A stretch of DNA of 59,085 nt from Oceanospirillaceae bacterium. GTDB lineage: Bacteria; Pseudomonadota; Gammaproteobacteria; Pseudomonadales; Litoribrevibacteraceae. A program made the translations under genes and the position numbers. The stretch covers positions 1 through 59,085 of the forward strand of contig JADFAD010000015.1 of assembly GCA_015665455.1 (NCBI GenBank), given 5' to 3'. The first letter of the stretch is position 1. The number at the start of each line of letters is the position of its first letter. This document shows positions 48,718-59,085 of the stretch, piece after piece. Under the pieces are notes generated by a model that made no database searches, was not told where the DNA came from, and worked only from the letters and a program-made list of their open reading frames with translations.

Positions 48718-49722
48718 TTGAGCACTCAAACTCGCAGCCTATCTCTAGAACCTGATAATGCAAAGCACCTAGCCAACTTATGTGGCCAGTTCGATCGTCA
48801 CCTTAAACAGCTTGAAAAGCGCCTAGAAGTCTCCATCCGAAACAAGGGAAACCTGTTTCAAATCAGCGGACCAGAAAAACCAACAAACTCTGCCTGCGAT
48901 ATCATCAACCATTTATATCGAGAAGCTCAAAACGGCACTGAAATCACCCCGGACTTGATTCATTTGTTCATTCAAGAAAGTGGGATGGACAGAATTGAGG
49001 AAGGAAAAGAAGAACTGTCTTCCGAAATTATCAAAACTCCCAAGGCCTATGTTAAGCCTCGCGGCAAGAACCAAAAGTATTATGTCGATGCAGTTCGAAA
49101 GCACGACATCAATTTTGGCGTTGGCCCAGCGGGAACCGGTAAAACCTACCTTGCTGTCGCATGTGCTGTTGAAGCTTTGATGAACGACGAAGTTCGTCGA
49201 ATTCTTTTAGTTCGACCCGCCGTTGAAGCAGGTGAGAAACTGGGGTTCTTACCTGGAGACTTGTCTCAGAAGATCGATCCTTATCTACGACCGCTGTACG
49301 ACGCCCTCTATGAAATGCTGGGTTTTGACACGGTTGAAAAGCTCATCGAACGAAACGTCATTGAAGTTGCCCCCTTGGCTTATATGCGTGGAAGAACATT
49401 GAATAACTCCTTCATCATTCTTGATGAGAGCCAAAATACAACACGTGAACAAATGAAAATGTTCTTAACCCGAATTGGATTTGGCTCCACGGCGGTTATT
49501 ACCGGCGATGCAACTCAAATAGACTTGCCTAGAGGGTCCAGCTCTGGCCTCCTGCACGTTATAAATGTGCTTAAAGACGTCAAAGGCATCAGCTTCACAC
49601 ATTTCATATCTAAAGATGTTGTACGCCACCCGCTTGTTCAACGTGTTGTTGAAGCTTATGAACGCTTTGAAGACCAGCAAGAAACCAACGAGAACAAGAA
49701 GACGATAAAAACGGCTAACTAA
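48718..49722 (+). CDS. ybeZ: PhoH-like ATPase YbeZ
   Basis: A cytoplasmic ATPase of the PhoH family that partners YbeY in ribosome/RNA quality control. Walker A is GPAGTGKTYLAVACA near residue 136; Walker B is FIILDESQNTT. A conserved helical segment occupies the N-terminus. The length of 334 is near that of E. coli YbeZ (346). The start is TTG at 48718 with GGAG five bases upstream; no in-frame ATG precedes the conserved part. Co-transcription with ybeY, corC and lnt is likely. Confidence 0.92.
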   Translation: MSTQTRSLSLEPDNAKHLANLCGQFDRHLKQLEKRLEVSIRNKGNLFQISGPEKPTNSACDIINHLYREAQNGTEITPDLIHLFIQESGMDRIEEGKEELSSEIIKTPKAYVKPRGKNQKYYVDAVRKHDINFGVGPAGTGKTYLAVACAVEALMNDEVRRILLVRPAVEAGEKLGFLPGDLSQKIDPYLRPLYDALYEMLGFDTVEKLIERNVIEVAPLAYMRGRTLNNSFIILDESQNTTREQMKMFLTRIGFGSTAVITGDATQIDLPRGSSSGLLHVINVLKDVKGISFTHFISKDVVRHPLVQRVVEAYERFEDQQETNENKKTIKTAN

Positions 49723-49754
49723 TACCATTTACCTAAAAACGACGCATTAAATTT

Positions 49755-50210
49755 ATGGCAATAATTGATTTACAGAATGCCTGTGACCAATCAGGCATCC
49801 CAGAAGAAGAGCGGTTTCAAGAATGGGCAGATCTTGTCTTAGAGAGCAGAACAGAAGAAACTGAGCTCACTATACGCATTGTAAACCCAGATGAGAGCCA
49901 AGAACTTAATCACCAATACAGAGGAAAAAACAAGTCCACTAATGTCTTGTCTTTTCCTTTTGAAGCGCCAAATAACCTGCCGGACTTTCCTCTCATTGGT
50001 GATTTGGTTATTTGCGCAAGCGTAGTAGAACAAGAAGCTAAGGATCAAGGCAAACCGCTCCATAATCATTGGGCCCACATGGTAATCCACGGCATACTTC
50101 ATTTACTGGGTTATGATCACATTGAAGACGAAGATGCAGACAGAATGGAACAACTGGAAATTGATATGCTTTCTAAGCTGGGGATTCCAGATCCTTATCA
50201 GGAAATATAA
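49755..50210 (+). CDS. ybeY: Endoribonuclease YbeY (16S rRNA maturation)
   Basis: A small metalloprotein needed for 16S rRNA 3'-end maturation and ribosome quality control. The zinc motif H-G-x-L-H-L-x-G-Y-D-H is complete in [25 protein letters not shown] near residue 112. The upstream [15 protein letters not shown] and LIGDLVIC are also typical. The length of 151 is right. It is the second gene of the phoH-ybeY-corC-lnt group. Confidence 0.95.
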   Translation: MAIIDLQNACDQSGIPEEERFQEWADLVLESRTEETELTIRIVNPDESQELNHQYRGKNKSTNVLSFPFEAPNNLPDFPLIGDLVICASVVEQEAKDQGKPLHNHWAHMVIHGILHLLGYDHIEDEDADRMEQLEIDMLSKLGIPDPYQEI

Positions 50211-50281
50211 TTAATCTATTCTTGCCAAATCAATTGAATACAGGCTAGGATTCGGTTTATCTCCTTTCGCCACGAAAAACC

Positions 50282-51142
50282 ATGAACGAAGACCAACAAA
50301 ACGACGCTCACAGTAGCAAGCCCACGTGGCTTGAAAAAATAACGAAACCCTTTACTCAACCTCAGGAACCTGAATCGAGTAAAGACCTCAAGGAACTTCT
50401 TCGTGGAGCTCATAACAGAGGTCTGTGCGATGCGGAAGCCCTATCCATTATGGAAGGTGCCCTTCAAGTGGGTGATATGCACGTTCGGGAAATCATGGTT
50501 CCTCGATCTCAAATGACCTTTATCAAGGCATCTCAAACGCCTTCTGAGATATTACCGGTCATTATTGAATCACAGCATTCTCGATTTCCTGTGCTAGGCG
50601 ATGGTCAAGATGATCTTCTGGGCATCCTATTAGCCAAAGACTTCCTTCCCTATCTAGCGAACGATAACTTAGAACGCTTTAATATCAAGGATGTACTGAG
50701 ACCGGTTAATTTTGTTCCTGAAAGTAAGCGCCTGAATACATTACTGCGAGAATTCAGAACGGATCGCTATCACATGGCGATAGTAGTCGACGAATACGGA
50801 GGGTTAGCAGGCTTAGTAACCATTGAAGATGTATTGGAGCAAATCGTTGGCGATATTGAAGATGAAACCGACATCGAAGACGATGAAAGTAACATCAGAC
50901 CAATGGACGATTCAGAAAGCTTCATGGTAAACGCATTAACAACCATTGATGATTTTAACGAATACTTCGAAAGCCAATTCAGCGACGAAGAGTTCGACAC
51001 AATCGGAGGGATTGTTACCAACGGCTTCGGGCACCTCCCCGAGCGAGACGAATGCGTCCAACTTGAAGAGTTTTCGTTCAAAGTATTAAACGCTGACAAC
51101 CGTCAAATACGTCTATTGGAAGTCTCAAAATTAAGTGAATAG
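50282..51142 (+). CDS. corC: CorC-type CBS-domain protein (YbeX)
   Basis: A cytosolic protein with two CBS domains (about 70-190; ILLAKDFLPYLAND and MAIVVDEYGGLAGLVTIEDVLE) and a CorC/HlyC domain (about 205-285; DDFNEYFESQFSDEEFDTIGG). It is linked to magnesium/cobalt homeostasis and, as YbeX, to ribosome metabolism. Unlike larger relatives there is no membrane DUF21 domain, as expected for CorC. The length of 286 is normal. It sits between ybeY and lnt, as in E. coli. Confidence 0.93.
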   Translation: MNEDQQNDAHSSKPTWLEKITKPFTQPQEPESSKDLKELLRGAHNRGLCDAEALSIMEGALQVGDMHVREIMVPRSQMTFIKASQTPSEILPVIIESQHSRFPVLGDGQDDLLGILLAKDFLPYLANDNLERFNIKDVLRPVNFVPESKRLNTLLREFRTDRYHMAIVVDEYGGLAGLVTIEDVLEQIVGDIEDETDIEDDESNIRPMDDSESFMVNALTTIDDFNEYFESQFSDEEFDTIGGIVTNGFGHLPERDECVQLEEFSFKVLNADNRQIRLLEVSKLSE

Positions 51143-51184
51143 AGACTAATAGAAAACAGCCCTTAAGACTCAATACCACTGCAG

Positions 51185-52789
51185 ATGGGTAACCAGGTGT
51201 TTAAACAAGCAATAACAAGTAATGCATTCACTGCTTTCACAAAACACCTTACGGCCCCTAACTTGAATGCAGTGAAGCTCGTTGTCGCGTTTCTGGCCGG
51301 TGCAATATTACCTCTGTCCTTTGCTCCGTTTGATTATTGGCTTTTTTCCATAGTCTCCCTAGTAGCCTTCCAATTATTATCGTCCGGCTTATCACCGAAA
51401 CACGGTTTTAAAATAGGCTGGAGTTATGGATTCGGGGTGTTCGCCGCTGGCGCTTCATGGGTCTATGTATCCATTCATGAATACGGCTTCGCTCCTGTCC
51501 CCCTTGCCTTATTACTGACGTTCTTATTTACCTTTCTTCTTGGTTTATTCTTCGCCCTACAGGCTTACACATACAGCCGATGGTTTGACCGTAAAGGATG
51601 GAAATCCATAATTGCATTTCCGGCGGTATGGGTTCTATTCGAATGGTTTCGAAGCTGGTTTCTTACTGGATTCCCTTGGTTATATTTAGGCTATGGCCAT
51701 TTAGATAGCTGGTTAGCCGGGTGGGGGCCCATTTTGGGGGTATTCGGCATTGGCTACTTTGTCGCCCTAACGGCAAGCACTCTGGTCCTTGCAATTAAAC
51801 ATAAAGATTGTGGTCCAAAGACAATTCCTTTTGCATTGGCACTTTTATTCTGGGTCGCAGGTGGTTTATTAACACAGGTTCAATGGACTACTGACGCAGA
51901 AAAAATTTCTGTAACGTTAATGCAAGGCAACATTCCCCAAGAAAAGAAATGGCTCAATGAATATCGACCAATGAGTTTGAATACCTACCGCCAACTCAAT
52001 CAAAACGTTAACAGTGACTTGATTATCTGGCCTGAAACCGCAATACCGTACTTTAAACATCAAGTTACGGATTGGCTCCAAGAAACCCAATCATCGCTTC
52101 GACCCAATCAAGGACTTATCACCGGGATTCCATATTATCTTCCTGAGTCACCGAGAAATAACCCAATATTGCATAACTCCGTCATTGGGCTTGGGGAAGC
52201 AAGTGGAATGTACCACAAGCAAAAGCTCGTTCCATTTGGCGAGTATGTTCCATTACAAGATATGCTAAGGGGGCTTATACAATTCTTTAATTTACCTATG
52301 TCTAACTTTAGACCAGGACCGACTCAACAATCCCCTCTTAAATTTAAAGACACGCTTTTCTGGCCTGCTATCTGTTATGAAATCGCCTATCCATCGTTTA
52401 TCGCAAACAATATCAATCAAGACAGTTCTCAAAGTAACGTAATTATTACCATCAGCAATGATGCGTGGTTTGGTGATTCATTAGGACCAAAACAACATCT
52501 TCAAATCGCTCAAATGCGAGCACTTGAAAATAGCCGTTATGTTATTAGAGCGACAAACACGGGTTTAACCGCAGTGATTGACGAGAAAGGAGCCATTAAA
52601 TACAGCCTGCCTGCTTTCATAGCCGGAGGGCTTAATGCAACGGTCTCCCCTCAAGTAGGTTTAACACCTTACAGTCGATGGGCGGACGCCCCAATTCTAG
52701 TACTGCTTTTGCTCAGCTTGCTGGCCACCAAAATTCATCTTAAATTACCGTCAAAGAAAGTATCAGAACAAACCACTCTAACTGAGTGA
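51185..52789 (+). CDS. lnt: Apolipoprotein N-acyltransferase
   Basis: The membrane enzyme that adds the third acyl chain to lipoproteins, completing the Lgt-Lsp-Lnt pathway. About six to eight helices occupy residues 30-235. The nitrilase domain has the triad Glu284 (IWPETAIPYF), Lys345 (YHKQKLVPFGEYVP) and Cys397 (PAICYEIAYP), all present. The C-terminal helix (ILVLLLLSLLA) is also there. The length of 534 fits. It ends the corC operon; leuS follows 125 bases on. Confidence 0.94.
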   Translation: MGNQVFKQAITSNAFTAFTKHLTAPNLNAVKLVVAFLAGAILPLSFAPFDYWLFSIVSLVAFQLLSSGLSPKHGFKIGWSYGFGVFAAGASWVYVSIHEYGFAPVPLALLLTFLFTFLLGLFFALQAYTYSRWFDRKGWKSIIAFPAVWVLFEWFRSWFLTGFPWLYLGYGHLDSWLAGWGPILGVFGIGYFVALTASTLVLAIKHKDCGPKTIPFALALLFWVAGGLLTQVQWTTDAEKISVTLMQGNIPQEKKWLNEYRPMSLNTYRQLNQNVNSDLIIWPETAIPYFKHQVTDWLQETQSSLRPNQGLITGIPYYLPESPRNNPILHNSVIGLGEASGMYHKQKLVPFGEYVPLQDMLRGLIQFFNLPMSNFRPGPTQQSPLKFKDTLFWPAICYEIAYPSFIANNINQDSSQSNVIITISNDAWFGDSLGPKQHLQIAQMRALENSRYVIRATNTGLTAVIDEKGAIKYSLPAFIAGGLNATVSPQVGLTPYSRWADAPILVLLLLSLLATKIHLKLPSKKVSEQTTLTE

Positions 52790-52893
52790 TAAAGATCTTT
52801 AATTCTGATCAAAGCAAGCCTAATTTTACCGCTTTACTATAGTCTTCAAACCCTGATTTGAGTTAGACTTACTCTCTTTTTGGCATCTCCTAA

Positions 52894-55365
<2,472 letters not shown>

Positions 55366-55373
55366 GCCAAAAC

Positions 55374-55398
55374 GATAAGCCGGAAACCCCGGCTTATC
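55374..55398 (+). terminator. Hairpin between leuS and lptE
   Basis: GATAAGCCGG (55374-55383) pairs with CCGGCTTATC (55389-55398) around five bases, a perfect 10-bp stem. It is followed by a T-rich but broken stretch, so termination may be partial and allow read-through into lptE-holA. Confidence 0.55.
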
Positions 55399-55432
55399 CA
55401 TTCTTGTCTTTCAGCAAACAAGGTATTTCTTA

Positions 55433-55966
55433 ATGGCTGCTTCTAAAACACTGCAATTAAATAAACTCGCATCAGTGTTACTTCTGTCTTTAGTTATTAC
55501 AGCGTGCGGCTGGCAACTTAGAGGTTACCATTCAGGGACCGTTCCAATAAGCCAGATCAGCGTCGACTTTGAAAAAATTAACAATCCAGCATTTACCAAA
55601 GTTTTCCGTGATACTCTCGCAAATGAATACCAAGTCTCAGTTTCAGAAGATGCAGATATTAGGGCCAGTATTTTAGGCGTTAGTGAAAGCAAACGAGCGT
55701 CTTCAAAAGACAGAGATGGCGATGTTTCTGAGTATGAGCACACGATTGTACTTAGAGTATCAACCACAACATCGAACCAAGAAATGCCTTTGCAGCAAAA
55801 TTTCACGAACATACGCAGACAAAGCTATAACGAAGACAACTTACTGTCATCCGATATGCAAGAAAAAAGAGCTAAGCGAGAGATGTATCAAGAGCTTACT
55901 CGTCAGTACGCGAGCTACTTGTCACGCCAGCTTTCTTCTACGACTAGTAATACAGAAGAACAATGA
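55433..55966 (+). CDS. lptE: LPS-assembly lipoprotein LptE
   Basis: An outer-membrane lipoprotein that plugs LptD and helps insert LPS. The lipobox ITAC gives the acylated Cys at about residue 25, followed by GWQLRGYHSG typical of LptE/RlpB. The length of 177 is near that of E. coli (193). AAGG precedes the ATG. Its stop codon overlaps the holA ATG in ATGA, so the two are translationally coupled. Confidence 0.88.
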   Translation: MAASKTLQLNKLASVLLLSLVITACGWQLRGYHSGTVPISQISVDFEKINNPAFTKVFRDTLANEYQVSVSEDADIRASILGVSESKRASSKDRDGDVSEYEHTIVLRVSTTTSNQEMPLQQNFTNIRRQSYNEDNLLSSDMQEKRAKREMYQELTRQYASYLSRQLSSTTSNTEEQ

Positions 55967-56988
55967 TCTTAAAACACACTCAATTATCTCAGCATTTAGG
56001 GAGTAATCTACTCCCTATCTATCTCATTCATGGAGATGAATCGCTCATCGTTGAAGAGTCTCAGGACTTAATTCGCCAAGCGGCAAGGAAACGGGACTAC
56101 AGTGAACGAATTGTCTTCGATATTGAAGGCAACTTTAATTGGAACGAGTTTTCTTCTGAAGCTCAAGCCTTATCATTGTTCTCTCAAAGAAAGATCATTG
56201 AAATACGATTAAACACAGGCAAAGTCTCTGATAAAGGTAAAGCACTGGAAGAGTTTTGTGATACCGCTGACGGAGACACCGTCGTTATCATTACTTCTCC
56301 TAGGTTAGACAAGAACGTTCAAAAACAAGCATGGTTCAAGAAAGTAGAAAAGATCGGGGCTTCCTCAATTATTTGGCCTCTTAAAACCAGAGATATTCAA
56401 GAATGGTCTTCATTGCATTGCCGTAAGCAAGGCAAGACAATTCAATATGACGCCTTACAGCTCCTGTTAGAAAAGACCGAAGGTAACCTCCTGGCAACAA
56501 AGCAAGAAATAGATAAACTCTGCATTTCCATTGATGGTAACGACATCAATCTCGAAACGATGATGCACTCCATTGCAGACAGCGCTAGGTACACGGTCTT
56601 TGATTTAAGCGATAACTGTTTAAAAGGTGACGTGGCTATGGCTGCTCACGTATTCAATCATTTAAGATCAGAAGGTTCCGAATTACTGGCGCTATCAGGC
56701 TTAATGACGCGAGAAATCAGAGCATTAAACTCTCTTATTTACTACAGCCAATCAATGTCTATAGAACAAGCGTTCTTAAAAGCAAAAGTATGGAAAAACA
56801 AACAAGGGATTTACAGAACCGCCGTTAATAGACTCAGTAAAGCGAAGCTAGAGAACCTATTAAAAGCATCAAGTAACCTAGATCTTGCAGTGAAAGGCAT
56901 GTCCGACGAAAAACCCTGGCATTTATTCTTCGAAATATGCATGGCTCTTGCAGGTAACCAACATTTAAAGATGAGAAAAACAGGTTAA
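55963..56988 (+). CDS. holA: DNA polymerase III delta subunit
   Basis: The clamp-loader subunit that opens the beta clamp. The N-terminus (LLPIYLIHGDESLIVEESQDLIR) and DTVVIITSPRLDKNVQKQAWFKKVE match the DnaX-like delta fold; GNLLATKQEIDKL is the typical family motif. The length of 341 equals that of E. coli HolA (343) closely. It ends by sharing the TTAA palindrome with the stop of the FapA gene on the other strand. Confidence 0.94.
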   Translation: MILKHTQLSQHLGSNLLPIYLIHGDESLIVEESQDLIRQAARKRDYSERIVFDIEGNFNWNEFSSEAQALSLFSQRKIIEIRLNTGKVSDKGKALEEFCDTADGDTVVIITSPRLDKNVQKQAWFKKVEKIGASSIIWPLKTRDIQEWSSLHCRKQGKTIQYDALQLLLEKTEGNLLATKQEIDKLCISIDGNDINLETMMHSIADSARYTVFDLSDNCLKGDVAMAAHVFNHLRSEGSELLALSGLMTREIRALNSLIYYSQSMSIEQAFLKAKVWKNKQGIYRTAVNRLSKAKLENLLKASSNLDLAVKGMSDEKPWHLFFEICMALAGNQHLKMRKTG

Positions 56989-58676
56989 CGTTTTTTAAAC
57001 GCCACCTTTTTTAAACCCATCTTTGTGAACTTAAAACGACAGGCTTTAGAAGCCTCATAAAGCGTCGTATTAAACTTCCCAAACTTCAACTCAATACCAG
57101 GAAAAGATTCACCATATACTGACAAGGAAACCTTCTGAACCAAATCAGTATAGTTATAATTCATTGTCTCAAATCGTGATTTCAAGTCTTTAGCGTCACT
57201 ACGAATATTAGCGATCACACCCGAGAAATGATCAATTTTTTTCTGATCGCCTTTTTCTGTGAATTTATCAAGTTGGATCATACACCTTGCTAAAGTATCT
57301 TGCTTATCCATGAGCTGGGTCTTAATTGATTCTAGCTCAGCTTTCAACTTATCAACGTCTGTCCCCAGATTGATATGAGATGGGACATAAGAATCAGAGC
57401 CTAAAATACCTACAGATACAGAGCTTCTTACATTTGCAGAACCACCAATAAGCCTGGCACTTCTCTTCATTGGGCCACCAACATTAAGCTCTTCACAATC
57501 AGTAATAACACAGTTCAATAACTGGTCACGAACATTAACGCTGCCTCCTGCCTTAATAACTACATACTGTAGATATCTCGCTTCAATATCTCCACCGGCC
57601 TCCATGTGTGCTGAGAACTCAGACGTTCTTTCGTGTGCATCAGCGCCCTCCATTTTTCTGCCAAGAACACCTTGCTTAATAACGATATTCCCCCCAGCTT
57701 TTAGAGTCGCTGATTCAACAAGGTCTCGCACATGAATATCACCTGTTACATCAACGATTAAGCCGTCTCTGACAGGCCCCTGAATCATAACCGTGCCATC
57801 AAATTCAATATTTCCAGTTGTTAGATCAACCGTTCCAAGAACCAAGATATCATCAACCCGAACAACGTCTTTCATTTTCATAGGTACGCCTTTACGCGTA
57901 GCGATCAACTCATTCGGGTTTGTTTCTGACACTTCAACACCTTCAGCCACCTCAAAGGGGATATTTGGAGGCGCAATCGACTGAATAAATTCACCAAAGA
58001 CATTTACACCATCATCACTCTTCCTTGAGGGTGTTCTTACCATTACAACATCACCAGGAGAGACAGTTTCTATTTCTCCAAGGTCATACATATCTGTCGT
58101 ACCATCTTCTCGCTCAACTGGCTGTAATTCTCGGTCTTGGAAAGGCGTAACAGACCAATTGAACTCACATTGAATACCACTCTTTGCAGGAGTCCCTTTT
58201 GCAACGACAACAGTAGACTGCACACCCGGCGCAAGAGTACAGGATTCAGAACAATACGCTCGGATATTTTGGAGCTGAATCCCTTCAACAACACCTTGCT
58301 TCTTTAAATAGGCAAGAATAATCTTTTCCGATGGGTTGTTACCACCAAATGCGGAAGTAATGACCAAGGAGGCCGAGAGACGGTCTGAACTGACCTCTAA
58401 ATGCAGAGACGCACTTTTACGGTCAGCGACCTTATAACGAAATGTATTAGGAGCTTGACCGTCAGCATGTGCAGCTTTACTTTTAGTAAAATCAACGATG
58501 GCTTGCTTGACTAGATCTTCACGAAATAAACAAGCAGATAAGGCAGATGACTTATATGCAGATTCTATATCTTGTACCGTGGGTGGTATCCCTTCTAACG
58601 GTAATAAAATCTCCACGGACTTTTTATCTTCCGTGAGCTCAAAATCAAACGTCTTTGAAATTTCCTTTTCTTCCAC
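56985..58676 (-). CDS. FapA / DUF342 family protein
   Basis: A 563-residue protein with a N-terminal region, a right-handed parallel beta-helix (DUF342/FapA core: DDILVLGTVDLTTGNIEFDG, IHVRDLVESATLKAGGNIVI, YLQYVVIKAGGSVNVRDQL) and a C-terminal coiled coil (KLKAELESIKTQLMDKQDTL). The family's role is poorly known; members are found beside flagellar and polar-regulation genes. Here it is not near flagellar genes. The start is GTG at 58676 with GGGG seven bases upstream; a TTG two codons earlier has none. Confidence 0.85.
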   Translation of the reverse strand: MEEKEISKTFDFELTEDKKSVEILLPLEGIPPTVQDIESAYKSSALSACLFREDLVKQAIVDFTKSKAAHADGQAPNTFRYKVADRKSASLHLEVSSDRLSASLVITSAFGGNNPSEKIILAYLKKQGVVEGIQLQNIRAYCSESCTLAPGVQSTVVVAKGTPAKSGIQCEFNWSVTPFQDRELQPVEREDGTTDMYDLGEIETVSPGDVVMVRTPSRKSDDGVNVFGEFIQSIAPPNIPFEVAEGVEVSETNPNELIATRKGVPMKMKDVVRVDDILVLGTVDLTTGNIEFDGTVMIQGPVRDGLIVDVTGDIHVRDLVESATLKAGGNIVIKQGVLGRKMEGADAHERTSEFSAHMEAGGDIEARYLQYVVIKAGGSVNVRDQLLNCVITDCEELNVGGPMKRSARLIGGSANVRSSVSVGILGSDSYVPSHINLGTDVDKLKAELESIKTQLMDKQDTLARCMIQLDKFTEKGDQKKIDHFSGVIANIRSDAKDLKSRFETMNYNYTDLVQKVSLSVYGESFPGIELKFGKFNTTLYEASKACRFKFTKMGLKKVAFKKR

Positions 58677-58978
58677 AAACAAACCCCAAGCTAAGTCAAA
58701 AGTCTGAATACCTTAATGAACAACATTAGACTAAAACGGACATCTTTTCATGTACCAAACCTAATGTTCTCCCTATAGGTATTTAACGGCACTCTGTAAG
58801 AATTACTTAACAGGGAGTAGCACTTTAATGATAAAAGTAAGATATAGACACTATTCCTATAGAACTTAGCACTCAAAACACTTAAGTTTTGTACAAAATA
58901 AAACGATGAAACCTAGCTGAAATAACTTTAAAACAGGCTCAAACCTTTAATTTATTTAATCACTTTTCTTCAGGCAAT
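58677..58978. other. Gene-free stretch between fapA and the rRNA terminator
   Basis: About 300 AT-rich bases lie between the fapA start and the rRNA operon terminator. I see no gene or clear tRNA. It should contain the fapA promoter on the minus strand, but no convincing pair of hexamers stands out. Confidence 0.5.
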
Positions 58979-59010
58979 AAAAAAGCCCGAACGCGTGAGC
59001 GATCGGGCTT
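58979..59010 (-). terminator. Terminator of the rRNA operon
   Basis: On the minus strand AAGCCCGA and TCGGGCTT pair (59003-59010 with 58983-58990), with an inner CGC/GCG, followed by a run of T. It lies just after the 5S 3' end. Confidence 0.9.
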
Positions 59011-59014
59011 CTGC

Positions 59015-59030
59015 TATACCATAAGGTATA
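59015..59030 (-). other. Short stem after 5S rRNA, likely processing region
   Basis: TATACC (59015-59020) pairs with GGTATA (59025-59030) around ATAA, between the 5S 3' end and the terminator. It may guide maturation of the precursor. Confidence 0.35.
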
Positions 59031-59038
59031 AATAAGGC

Positions 59039-59085
59039 GCTTGACGATGACCTACTCTCACATGGGGAGACCCCACACTACCATC
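59039..59085 (-). rRNA. rrf: 5S rRNA, 3' part
   Basis: The minus strand reads GATGGTAGTGTGGGGTCTCC, then CCATGTGAGAGTAGG and CGTCAAGC at the 3' end. This is the conserved 3' third of gammaproteobacterial 5S rRNA. The gene continues past the right edge of the window, so 16S and 23S genes should lie further right on the minus strand. Confidence 0.95.

Overview
The window is a stretch of chromosome from a free-living, AT-leaning gammaproteobacterium of the Pseudomonas/Oceanospirillales type, probably marine (that last point is inference). Nearly every gene is a recognisable housekeeping gene. Gene order from clpB to ispB (clpB-pgeF-rluD / bamD / pilS-pilR / minor pilins with pilY1 / ispH-fkpB-lspA-ileS-ribF-murJ / rpsT / proB-obgE-rpmA-rplU / ispB) follows the block I recall from Pseudomonas aeruginosa, with nadE inserted and a second minor-pilin set added. 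No integrase, transposase, phage gene or CRISPR array was seen.

Layout. 1-342: an rRNA-type promoter reading leftwards out of the window and the terminator of pssA. 343-3854: pssA, then ilvN-ilvI behind a leader that encodes a short peptide rich in Val/Leu/Ile codons, which suggests transcription attenuation. 3940-5602: a DUF4124 protein and an alpha/beta-hydrolase lipoprotein. 5666-11072: clpB with a sigma-32-type promoter, pgeF, rluD and bamD. 11150-12781: nadE. 12923-25912: the type IV pilus region, made of the PilS/PilR two-component system, a lone fimT, a compact second minor-pilin cassette (V-W-X-E), and the canonical fimU-pilV-pilW-pilX-pilY1-pilY2-pilE operon.

26099-33610 carries isoprenoid, lipoprotein-processing, tRNA-charging, flavin and lipid II flippase genes in one minus-strand series. 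33725-38589 carries rpsT, proB, obgE, rpmA-rplU and ispB. 38592-41025 holds an MFS transporter, folX, an unknown gene and three tRNA genes (Ser-Asn-His). 41245-47017 has mostly minor envelope genes: a thioesterase, DUF2057, TrmJ, RDD, DUF2788, an unusual MltF-like transglycosylase with two binding-protein domains, and DUF1820. 47232-56988 is the plus-strand series miaB-phoH-ybeY-corC-lnt-leuS-lptE-holA, which covers tRNA modification, 16S/ribosome maturation, lipoprotein N-acylation, LPS export and the replicative clamp loader. 56985-58676 is a FapA/DUF342 protein. 58979-59085 is the 3' end of a 5S rRNA gene with its terminator.

The window therefore lies between two rRNA operons in the same orientation: one ends at the right edge and another appears to begin just off the left edge. 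The points most worth a second look are the second minor-pilin cassette, the VLILV leader peptide of ilvIN, a perfect hairpin that buries the thioesterase ribosome-binding site, a LeuRS that lacks the leucine-specific domain, the two-sensor MltF-like enzyme, and several convergent gene pairs that share or nearly share their stop codons without a terminator. I do not see a wholly unknown multi-gene system. The second pilin cassette is the nearest thing to one.
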